Of a stretch of 5,129 bases of DNA, positions 1 through 5,129 are shown piece after piece. This stretch comes from Methanomicrobia archaeon (GTDB lineage Archaea; Halobacteriota; Syntropharchaeia; Alkanophagales; Methanospirareceae). Below the pieces are notes generated by a model. It was not told the DNA's origin. It was given only the letters and a program-made list of their open reading frames with translations, and made no database searches. Within the stretch, counting starts at the first letter, position 1. Each line of letters starts with the position of its first letter. The stretch lies in the NCBI GenBank assembly GCA_016928455.1, contig JAFGKP010000054.1, positions 1 through 5,129 on the forward strand. The letters run 5' to 3'. The translations under genes were made by a program, and so were the position numbers.

Positions 1-3
1 AAA

Positions 4-56
4 ACCTAAAAATAGAACCAAAAAAGATGGAAAATTCCGGGAGAAAGATTTTAGGT
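4..56. repeat. Imperfectly spaced inverted repeat, AT-rich flank
   Basis: ACCTAAAA at 4-11 is the exact reverse complement of TTTTAGGT at 49-56, with 37 bases between the arms. It sits in AT-rich DNA with no convincing reading frame on either strand. The arms are only 8 bases and the composition is biased, so chance is a serious alternative. No function is assigned. Confidence 0.2.
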
Positions 57-61
57 GGCTT

Positions 62-118
62 TAGATACACTTAATCAAAATCCTCATAGATTTAAACGAG
101 CGGGGTGCTATGTATCTA
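62..118. repeat. 8-base inverted repeat upstream of nadM promoter
   Basis: TAGATACA at 62-69 is the exact reverse complement of TGTATCTA at 111-118, with 41 bases between. The right arm ends about 20 bases before the TATA-like box at 138-144, a place where a regulator of nadM could bind. Arm length is short and nothing else supports a role. Confidence 0.2.
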
Positions 119-137
119 TCACGCGCCCGTAAGGACC

Positions 138-144
138 TATATAA
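138..144 (+). promoter_or_regulatory. Archaeal TATA-like box for nadM
   Basis: TATATAA lies about 100 bases before the nadM start codon. Archaeal RNA polymerase usually starts about 25 bases downstream of such a box, giving a predicted start near 165-170 and a leader of about 75-80 bases. The purine-rich BRE element normally found just upstream is weak (AAGGACC). A second candidate, TTTAAA at 91-96, is farther away and less attractive. Confidence 0.45.
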
Positions 145-199
145 CGTCGCAGATTGCGCGAATCGTGCGTCCTTTCCTGCGTATGCTGGTTTGGAGCTG

Positions 200-222
200 C
201 ACCGTGCTCGCTCGCGACGGTG
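200..222 (+). other. Leader hairpin before nadM ribosome binding site
   Basis: CACCGT at 200-205 pairs perfectly with ACGGTG at 217-222 around an 11-base C/G-rich loop. The stem ends five bases before the Shine-Dalgarno core at 228-232. If the predicted promoter is right, it lies in the mRNA leader and could affect ribosome access. No known riboswitch pattern is recognised and the stem is short. Confidence 0.3.
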
Positions 223-227
223 AAAAA

Positions 228-232
228 GGAGG
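228..232 (+). promoter_or_regulatory. Shine-Dalgarno site of nadM
   Basis: GGAGG preceded by a run of five A residues, ending 12 bases before the ATG at 245. It is a near-perfect complement to the 16S rRNA 3' end and is the strongest ribosome binding site in the window, supporting the ATG at 245 as the start. The spacing is a little long. Confidence 0.6.
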
Positions 233-244
233 CGATAGAGAGAG

Positions 245-757
245 ATGAGAGCTTTGTACGTGGGGCGATTCCAGCCCTACCACCGTGGCCATCATGCGGT
301 GATAACCGAGGTGGCAGCTGAGGTTGAGGAACTCATTATCTGCATCGGTTCGTCACAGCGGAGTCATGAACTGGATAACCCCTTCACGGCTGGTGAACGC
401 TATCTCATGATCTCGAAGTCCTTACGCGATGCGAATATTCTCAACGTTTATATCGTGCCCGTGCTGGACGTGAATCGGAATGCCGTGTGGGTCTCACATG
501 TGGAGTCCCTGATCCCGCCCGTGGACGTTGTCTATGCGCACAACCCGCTTACTGAGCGCTTATTTAAGGAACGAGGCTACGAAACACGCGTTCCACCGCT
601 CTTCAACCGCACGGAATACTCGGGAAGCGAAATTCGGCGCCGGATCTTGAAGAATAAGGACTGGGAGAGTTCAGTGCCGGATGCCGTTGTCGCGGTCATT
701 AAGGAGATAGAGGGGGTAAAGCGGCTGAAAGATCTGGCACGAACCGATACTGAGTAA
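245..757 (+). CDS. nadM: Nicotinamide-nucleotide adenylyltransferase, archaeal type
   Basis: Catalyses NMN + ATP to NAD+ + diphosphate (EC 2.7.7.1), the step that forms NAD+ in de novo and salvage routes; cytosolic. The 170-residue protein begins with a nucleotidyltransferase signature, GRFQPYHRGH at residues 7-16, with the HxGH histidines at 13 and 16. It then has GSSQ at 35-38, the NPFTAGER block at 45-52 and, near the C-terminus, SGSEIRRR at 126-133, the counterpart of the ISTxxxR phosphate-binding motif. Length and motif order match archaeal NMN adenylyltransferases such as the Methanocaldococcus enzyme essentially end to end, so the gene is complete. The start follows a strong GGAGG site. 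It runs towards polB and is not in an operon with anything visible here. The related archaeal pantetheine-phosphate and FAD-forming transferases are less likely, given the full-length agreement. Confidence 0.96.
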   Translation: MRALYVGRFQPYHRGHHAVITEVAAEVEELIICIGSSQRSHELDNPFTAGERYLMISKSLRDANILNVYIVPVLDVNRNAVWVSHVESLIPPVDVVYAHNPLTERLFKERGYETRVPPLFNRTEYSGSEIRRRILKNKDWESSVPDAVVAVIKEIEGVKRLKDLARTDTE

Positions 758-788
758 GGCCGCTTCACGTGTTAGACGTTGCTTGCGA

Positions 789-800
789 GCTCTTTTGAGC
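789..800. terminator. Small hairpin in the nadM-polB convergent spacer
   Basis: GCTC (789-792) and GAGC (797-800) flank a TTTT loop. It is 32 bases after the nadM stop codon and would read as a hairpin with an AAAA loop on the polB strand. A four-base stem is weak, and archaeal termination relies mainly on T-tracts, so this is a tentative call. Confidence 0.2.
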
Positions 801-843
801 AGATGCTTATTCTCATGCCTGCAGGATGTCACGTACTTTCACG

Positions 844-862
844 TTCTTTTGACCCTTTTGAC
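844..862 (+). terminator. T-rich tandem repeat, possible terminator of nadM
   Basis: CTTTTGAC occurs twice in tandem (846-853 and 855-862), placing two T4 runs on the nadM sense strand about 90 bases after its stop codon and before the polB stop codon. Archaeal intrinsic termination uses T-rich non-template tracts, so these may stop nadM transcripts before they run into polB. The runs are short. No comparable T-rich tract on the polB strand is evident in the spacer. Confidence 0.3.
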
Positions 863-879
863 TGATGCCTGGAACCGCA

Positions 880-3468
880 TCAAAACCATTGTGAGAGTCT
901 CTTCTGCGCCGCTTCCGTAACCGGGGGTGGATGGAACCCTTCCAGCGTACTCTGTGTACCCTCTTCGAACGATGTGCGCTCGTACCCGAAGAGCTGCAGC
1001 ACGCGATGCGCAACCGGGATAATCTGATGCCGAATGTAGTAATCGATATCGATTTGATAGTTCTGCCCATCTGCGAAGAGCTCAATCCCGTCGCTGCGCT
1101 CAACGATATCAACGGGAAACGCGCGATCACTCGTCTTTCCAGATCCTTTTATGATGACATACGGTATCTTCGAACTCACTTCATAGACGATGCGAGCAAA
1201 AGAAGCCGCTGCTCGCCTGGCCGCAACGACGTGGGCCTGCTTCGTTTCGTAGCCATCAATCCGCCGTGTAAGCGTTTTATGAATGACCAACTCAGCTAAC
1301 GGTATGCTCCCGGCTCTTAACTGCTGGATGATGCCTTTCACGTATTTCATCGCTTGTTCATGGTCTTTCTCGACCAGAATGAGCCGTATCACCTCGGTCT
1401 GTACTGCCTTCGCTAACTCGCACCAGTCGCCACGGCGCACTTCCAGGCCACGCACGACGATTTCGCCTTTATCGGTGAGTGCGGCATAGCGCTTCTTCTT
1501 ACCCGTGAAGAAGATCGTCCTGAAGAAATCCTGGAGTTCGAGCTCGAGCGGTAGCTCCTTTGAGATCCGTTCTGAAAGCGCCTTCGCCTTCTTCAGCGTC
1601 GCTTCACGTCTGCTCGCAGCAGTAGTCGCAGTATTGATGTCGGTGCCTGCGAGCTTTGCGAAGATGCTATCCGTATCGCTATAGATGACCTGGAAGCCCT
1701 GCCCTTCTGCCATCTGGATCGCCTGCTTGATGAAATACCTGCCCCATGCGGTCGTCGCCTCCGCACATTCGCGCTTGTAGAACTTCGCGGCACTCCAACC
1801 AGTATAGCCGTAGAAGCTATTGGTGAGGATCTTGATCGTCTGCTGTTGAATATCAAGGATCCGATACTCGGTGCTCGTCCGCTCATGGTGTTTCATCGCG
1901 CGCTTAAGTGCTCGTCTTCGCGTGATCAGGTCGCTCATGATGCTCTTGAAGAAGCCCTCCGGTTCCTTTTTGAAGGCATGACCAACCTCAGGTGCGCGAT
2001 ACACCGCTTCGTCCTCTGCAGGAGCAGCCACGTAGGTGTCTGGCGAGACGTTAAAGGAGATCATTATGGTTGGATACATCGAGGAGAAGTCAAGCGCGAT
2101 GACATCTTCGTGCAAGCCCCGCTCTGGTTGAAAGACAAACGCGCCCTCGAAGGTCTTATCCGCGCCACCTTTCGCCGGCACGAGCTCGTTCCGTTTGAAC
2201 GCCTCTACCGTCAGAAATGCCTCCACCTGGCGACCACGACCCATTTTGGCGACGTCATCCAACGGATAGCCGACCATCCGAGCAAGCTCGATTTGCTGCG
2301 GGAGCATCTGTGCTGCGATACCGATGGTGCTCACTACATCTGCTTTCGCATACTCGTAGAGCCGCTCGCGTACTGCAGTGGCGAACCAGCATTCGTTAAT
2401 TTCGCGTGGCGTCAAATCAACACGCTCGCTCTTCTGCATCACGCCAAGGAAGTCCGCGACATTCTCCAGCGTCTTCACCTTCACACTCCCCAGGTCGCGT
2501 TTGGCGAGCTTAAAAAGGTCAACGTTCAGTCTACCCGCGATATTGAGACCAGGCAACATCCCGCCGCGATCAAACTGAATCGTGCTGCCATCTGCGCCCA
2601 CGGTTAAGCGAATGCCGTGCAACCTCGCCCGTTCATAAATATACGGCCAATCGAAGGCGTCAGAATTGTAGCCCACGATGACCTCTGGCGCAACGTCGTT
2701 AATATAGTCCAGAAATTCGCGGAGTACCCGTGCATCATCCCCCGCCTCGAATTCATCGTCACGCATCACGAATAAGTGCGATGTGCTGGTCTCGCTGTCA
2801 GAAAAGGCAACTGAAATAATGACGATCGGATCACGGCTCGGTGAAGGCATACCGTGCCCTCCTTTTGTCACCATCTCGCAATCAAATGCGAGCACCTTAA
2901 GTGCGGGCAGCTCTGTGCCGCTCATCGCTTTGTAATCGACTTGAGCAGCACGAATTGCCGTTCTCCCCCCGGTGTTCGGGTGATCTGTCGCGATCACGTC
3001 ACCGACCACCTGCACGCCGTCAAAGGGTCTGAGACCTTTATCGATCAGGTACCGAATGGCGAAGAGGATATCGGCCTCCAGAGCAGTAAGCCCACATTTG
3101 CGCACCTCCTCGCGGAGCACCGGTACGTGGCGCGGCAGTGCGGTCACGATTTTCAAGCAGTTCCGCGTAGTCCCCAGCAACTTCTTCTGACAGTGCTCCA
3201 CGCGTTTAACGCGAATCTCCTCATCGTTTCTGAACGCCACAAGTTCTTCTACCAGGCTCTTTGCCTCCTTCAGATCTACCTGTCGACCGTAGATTGCAGG
3301 ATAATTGTGCGCGAGCGCATAGAAATATGGCTCGAACGTGCCATCGAGGATCACGAAGTCTTCACCGTCCGTGCTCTTGCACCACAGCCGAATCACCGGC
3401 CTTTCAACGCCTTCTGCGTCCTTTTCCACGAGATAATCAACGTCCAGTAAAAAGCCCTCTTTCTCCAT
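880..3468 (-). CDS. polB: Family B DNA polymerase (archaeal PolB) with 3'-5' exonuclease
   Basis: DNA-dependent DNA polymerase with proofreading (EC 2.7.7.7). Numbering is from the ATG at 3466-3468 (862 residues). That start gives MEKEGFLLDVDY, matching the usual archaeal N-terminus; a TTG at 3561 would add 31 residues unlike the family. The read-ahead uracil pocket region keeps the Pfu Pro90/Val93 equivalents (P112, V115). Exonuclease: Exo I FDCE (D196, E198), Exo II YNSDAFDWPY (N268, D273), Exo III YAKAD (Y373, D377). FEGA at 440-443 stands for the YxGG linker. Polymerase: motif A DFSSMYP (D460), motif B with K546 and NSFYG (550-554), motif C YSDTDS (D598, D600), then GKKKRYA at 656-662. 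The C-terminus ends in QKRLSQWF (855-862), a canonical PCNA-interacting box, with a similar QSTLEGFH at 839-846. The motif A, B and C sites, common intein positions in archaeal polB, are uninterrupted. All catalytic residues are present, so it should be active. Whether it is the main replicase (alongside PolD) or a repair paralogue cannot be told here. Confidence 0.96.
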   Translation of the reverse strand: MEKEGFLLDVDYLVEKDAEGVERPVIRLWCKSTDGEDFVILDGTFEPYFYALAHNYPAIYGRQVDLKEAKSLVEELVAFRNDEEIRVKRVEHCQKKLLGTTRNCLKIVTALPRHVPVLREEVRKCGLTALEADILFAIRYLIDKGLRPFDGVQVVGDVIATDHPNTGGRTAIRAAQVDYKAMSGTELPALKVLAFDCEMVTKGGHGMPSPSRDPIVIISVAFSDSETSTSHLFVMRDDEFEAGDDARVLREFLDYINDVAPEVIVGYNSDAFDWPYIYERARLHGIRLTVGADGSTIQFDRGGMLPGLNIAGRLNVDLFKLAKRDLGSVKVKTLENVADFLGVMQKSERVDLTPREINECWFATAVRERLYEYAKADVVSTIGIAAQMLPQQIELARMVGYPLDDVAKMGRGRQVEAFLTVEAFKRNELVPAKGGADKTFEGAFVFQPERGLHEDVIALDFSSMYPTIMISFNVSPDTYVAAPAEDEAVYRAPEVGHAFKKEPEGFFKSIMSDLITRRRALKRAMKHHERTSTEYRILDIQQQTIKILTNSFYGYTGWSAAKFYKRECAEATTAWGRYFIKQAIQMAEGQGFQVIYSDTDSIFAKLAGTDINTATTAASRREATLKKAKALSERISKELPLELELQDFFRTIFFTGKKKRYAALTDKGEIVVRGLEVRRGDWCELAKAVQTEVIRLILVEKDHEQAMKYVKGIIQQLRAGSIPLAELVIHKTLTRRIDGYETKQAHVVAARRAAASFARIVYEVSSKIPYVIIKGSGKTSDRAFPVDIVERSDGIELFADGQNYQIDIDYYIRHQIIPVAHRVLQLFGYERTSFEEGTQSTLEGFHPPPVTEAAQKRLSQWF

Positions 3469-3545
3469 GCTCGTTCGGTTTGCGGAAGCCCTGAGCGCAA
3501 TTGCGTGATCGTTGCTGCTGTTTGTTTGTACCTTACCACTGCACT

Positions 3546-3559
3546 CACTTAAATGTTTC
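3546..3559 (-). promoter_or_regulatory. BRE/TATA-like promoter of polB
   Basis: Read on the minus strand, GAAACATTTAAGTG combines a purine-rich BRE-like GAAAC with a TTTAAG TATA-like core (about 3548-3554). It is about 80 bases upstream of the ATG at 3468, predicting a transcript start near 3525 and a leader of about 55 bases. The leader has no obvious Shine-Dalgarno sequence just before the ATG. The box falls at the very beginning of the alternative TTG-started frame, which argues against that longer protein. Confidence 0.45.
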
Positions 3560-3606
3560 AAGCGGCTCGTTCACGCAGTATGCGCGCGTAACGTCACAAT
3601 GAGGAG

Positions 3607-3622
3607 GCGTCCCGAAGGGCGC
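3607..3622. other. Compact GC hairpin in the divergent control region
   Basis: GCGTCC (3607-3612) and GGGCGC (3617-3622) form a six-pair stem, one pair being G-U on the plus strand, closed by a CGAA tetraloop. It is preceded by GAGGAGG (3601-3607), a Shine-Dalgarno-like run with no start codon at a suitable distance, and followed by the palindrome AGCGCT (3623-3628) and ACTTCTTTT. It lies between the two predicted promoters, so it may be a protein-binding element or part of an unrecognised small transcript. No gene ends here, which makes a simple terminator unlikely. Confidence 0.3.
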
Positions 3623-3654
3623 AGCGCTAAAACTTCTTTTGCCTGTGGCGGGAT

Positions 3655-3667
3655 TGAACTATACGTA
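3655..3667 (+). promoter_or_regulatory. TATA-like element for the condensing enzyme gene
   Basis: TGAACTATACGTA contains a TATA-like CTATACG core (3659-3665) preceded by TTGAA as a possible BRE. Transcription would begin near 3688, leaving a leader of about 30 bases before the ATG at 3720. AGGGG at 3701-3705 or GAGG at 3716-3719 may serve as a ribosome site, but both have unusual spacing (14 and 0 bases). Confidence 0.35.
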
Positions 3668-3719
3668 ATCAGTAGCTCTCAGACGGTAGTAGATAGTGTA
3701 AGGGGCGAAATCGACGAGG

Positions 3720-4958
3720 ATGGCTGAGAATACCATATATATCATTGACGTTACGAATAGAGACGGGGTGCAGACCTCGAGGTTGGGATTGGCGAAGCTG
3801 GAGAAGACCCTGCTGAACCTCTACCTGGACGAGATGGGTGTGTTCCAGAGTGAGTTCGGCTTCCCGACTACACGGCACGAGACGAACTATCTGAACGCGA
3901 ATCTCGATCTGGCAGAGATCGGTGCGCTGAAGCGTATTTGGCTGAGTGGGTGGCTCCGAGCAGTGCGGGAGGACGTAGAAGAAGCGTTCAGGCTGGTACC
4001 GAAGCTGAAGCACGTCAACTTGAGCATCTCGACCTCACCGCAGATGATCGAAGGCAAGTTCAGGGGCAAATATGGATGGCAGGACATCGTGGCAATGATG
4101 TGTGATGCTGTGGATGCAGCCAAAGAGAACGGTGCACAAACCATAGGGGTCAATGCCGAGGACGCATCGCGAACCGAGCTCGCGCAGTTGCTCGAATTTG
4201 CCGTAGCGGCACGGGAGCACGGCGCAGACCGGATACGCTACTGTGATACGCTCGGGTATGATGATCCCTTTACCATCTATGAGAAGATCAAAGCGCTCGC
4301 CGAGGCGGTCAAGATCCCTATCGAAGTGCACTGCCATAACGATCTGGGCATGGCGGTCGCTTGCTCAGTTGCAGGGGCGAAGGGCGCGATAGACGCGGGT
4401 GTCGACGCGTATGTAACGACGACCGTGAATGGGCTGGGGGAACGAGCGGGTAATGCGGACCTTGTTTCAACGATCCTCGCGGTGCAGAAATCCAGCGGGT
4501 TTGTCCGCACATACCACCTGGACGAGCATATCAATTTGAGCCACGCGTGGAAGATCTGCAACTATGCCTCACTCTCGTTCCATGTGCCGATCCCCGTAAC
4601 GCAACCGGCCGTCGGTGCGAATGCGTTCGCGCATGAATCGGGTATTCACGCGGACGGCGCATTGAAGGACAGCAGGAACTATGAGTTGTACGATTTCACG
4701 GAAGTTGGCCGGGGCCACATTGAGCTGATCGAAACCGGCCGACTGATAACGACCGGCGAATACTCGGGCATTAAGGGGTTCCAGAACGTTGCGGGCAAGT
4801 GCGAATTACGATTCCGGAACGATGAGGAGGCACGGGAGATCCTTGAGCTCGTCCGGTACGCGAACGTGCACACCCAGAAGCCCGTGACGGAGGACGAGAT
4901 GAAGTTCATCGCGAAGTATCCACGGCATGCAAAGCTGATCATGTCCGTCCAGCCATAA
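3720..4958 (+). CDS. Homocitrate / Re-citrate synthase family condensing enzyme
   Basis: Joins acetyl-CoA to a 2-oxoacid (Claisen condensation) in the DRE-TIM metallolyase family. The 412-residue protein has the N-terminal active-site motif DVTNRDGVQ (10-18; R14, D15, Q18), the metal-binding HCHNDLGMA block (204-212; H204, H206) and GLGERAGN (238-245; metal ligand N245). These are followed by the subdomain motif HESGIHADG (305-313) and GEYSG (346-350). It stops after the subdomains and lacks the C-terminal leucine-sensing domain of typical 2-isopropylmalate synthases (around 500 residues), so LeuA is unlikely. Candidates are homocitrate synthase (NifV/AksA-like) or Re-citrate synthase, the oxygen-sensitive anaerobic citrate synthase known from Clostridium kluyveri and Dehalococcoides. 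The aconitase-like gene 73 bases downstream favours citrate formation, but the substrate cannot be read from the sequence. An in-frame TAA at 3699-3701 and no other start codon after it fix the ATG at 3720. Confidence 0.9.
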   Translation: MAENTIYIIDVTNRDGVQTSRLGLAKLEKTLLNLYLDEMGVFQSEFGFPTTRHETNYLNANLDLAEIGALKRIWLSGWLRAVREDVEEAFRLVPKLKHVNLSISTSPQMIEGKFRGKYGWQDIVAMMCDAVDAAKENGAQTIGVNAEDASRTELAQLLEFAVAAREHGADRIRYCDTLGYDDPFTIYEKIKALAEAVKIPIEVHCHNDLGMAVACSVAGAKGAIDAGVDAYVTTTVNGLGERAGNADLVSTILAVQKSSGFVRTYHLDEHINLSHAWKICNYASLSFHVPIPVTQPAVGANAFAHESGIHADGALKDSRNYELYDFTEVGRGHIELIETGRLITTGEYSGIKGFQNVAGKCELRFRNDEEAREILELVRYANVHTQKPVTEDEMKFIAKYPRHAKLIMSVQP

Positions 4959-4981
4959 CACTGGGTGGTGGCTCGCGGAAA

Positions 4982-4999
4982 ATATCGAAAATTTGATAT
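4982..4999. promoter_or_regulatory. Near-palindrome overlapping the aconitase promoter
   Basis: ATATCGAAAATTTGATAT is an 18-base near-perfect palindrome: the outer five bases and two inner A/T pairs are symmetric, broken only by one G/T position and the central A/A. Its right half overlaps the TATA-like box at 4992-5000. Such placement fits a dimeric regulator that competes with TBP. AT-richness makes short palindromes easier to find by chance. Confidence 0.35.
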
Positions 5000-5000
5000 A
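4992..5000 (+). promoter_or_regulatory. TATA-like box for the aconitase gene
   Basis: TTTGATATA lies about 35 bases before the ATG at 5032, predicting a start near 5020-5025 and a leader of only about 10 bases. No clear Shine-Dalgarno sequence precedes the ATG (only GGGA at 5023-5026), which fits a short-leader transcript. Read-through from the gene ending at 4958 is also possible. Confidence 0.4.
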
Positions 5001-5031
5001 GACGGGCCCAGTTACTTACAACGGGATTGCC

Positions 5032-5129
5032 ATGTCAGGAACCGTTACGGAAAAAATACTCGACGCACATATTGTCGAGGGCACACGAGCCCCTGGTGAA
5101 GAGGTTGCGCTGAAGATCGATCAGACGCT
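5032..5129 (+). CDS. Aconitate hydratase family, N-terminal fragment (runs off window)
   Basis: Only the first 32 complete codons are present before the window edge. The peptide starts MSGTVTEKILDAHIVEG and ends in GEEVALKIDQT. TEKIL..H..EG followed by GEE(V/I)ALxIDQTL is the recognisable N-terminus of one-chain aconitases of the Aquifex/mitochondrial-like type, where IDQTL is normally followed by TQDATGT. LeuC/AksD large subunits of isopropylmalate or homoaconitate dehydratase begin similarly, but usually show a less IDQT-like block. The enzyme would use a [4Fe-4S] cluster to interconvert citrate and isocitrate through cis-aconitate. It follows the condensing enzyme gene by 73 bases on the same strand, so the product of the first enzyme is probably its substrate. 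The catalytic and cluster-binding residues lie outside the window and cannot be checked. Confidence 0.75.
   Translation, partial: MSGTVTEKILDAHIVEGTRAPGEEVALKIDQT

Noticed and set aside
1846..2607. 253-codon open frame on the plus strand inside polB
   Set aside because: It is entirely antisense to a well-supported polymerase gene through its catalytic core, has no ribosome site and resembles no known protein. It is a shadow of codon bias.
3469..3561. N-terminal extension of PolB from a TTG codon
   Set aside because: The family N-terminus begins at the ATG at 3466-3468, and the extension overlaps a promoter-like element.
3650..3660. GGGATTGAAC, resembling the 3' end of some CRISPR repeats
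   Set aside because: It occurs once only, with no repeated units or spacers.
3640..3700. Possible tRNA on the minus strand (GTTCAATCC resembles a T-loop)
   Set aside because: The T-stem does not pair beyond one base and no acceptor stem, D-arm or anticodon arm can be folded.
4277..4561. 94-codon minus-strand frame inside the condensing enzyme gene
   Set aside because: It is antisense to conserved active-site motifs (HCHND, GERAGN) and has no independent support.
3720..4958. 2-isopropylmalate synthase (leuA) identity
   Set aside because: The protein ends without the C-terminal leucine-binding regulatory domain, and the neighbour looks like aconitase rather than LeuC.

Overview
The window looks like a chromosomal segment of a euryarchaeote, probably from the methanogen / ANME / Archaeoglobus side of the tree. 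The case rests on three points. The first gene encodes an NMN adenylyltransferase of the compact archaeal type. The largest gene encodes an archaeal family B DNA polymerase with C-terminal PCNA-binding motifs. The intergenic regions carry archaeal TATA-like boxes rather than bacterial -35/-10 pairs. Finer placement is inference. Coding DNA is roughly half G+C, while the first ~100 bases are clearly AT-rich.

Layout. Positions 1-244 hold no gene; they contain a TATA-like box, a small hairpin and a strong Shine-Dalgarno site serving nadM. nadM (245-757, +) converges on polB (880-3468, -) across a 122-base spacer with T-rich tracts that may end transcription. polB should start at the ATG at 3466-3468; a longer TTG-started reading frame runs through what looks like its own promoter. 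Between the polB start and 3719 lies a ~250-base divergent control region with a TATA-like element for each flanking gene and a compact hairpin between them. From 3720 to 4958 (+) is an acyl-CoA/2-oxoacid condensing enzyme of the homocitrate synthase / isopropylmalate synthase / Re-citrate synthase family. After 73 bases comes the 5' end of an aconitase-family gene (5032 to the window edge).

Function. nadM makes NAD+ and polB replicates or repairs DNA; the two share a convergent border but no evident pathway. The condensing enzyme and aconitase form a metabolic pair: condensation to a tricarboxylic acid, then isomerisation. Because the partner's N-terminus looks like a one-chain aconitase rather than a LeuC/AksD subunit, the pair most plausibly makes citrate and then isocitrate, with the condensing enzyme acting as a Re-citrate synthase. 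That assignment is an inference and is the most interesting biochemical point here. I found no CRISPR array, mobile element, defence system or stable RNA gene.
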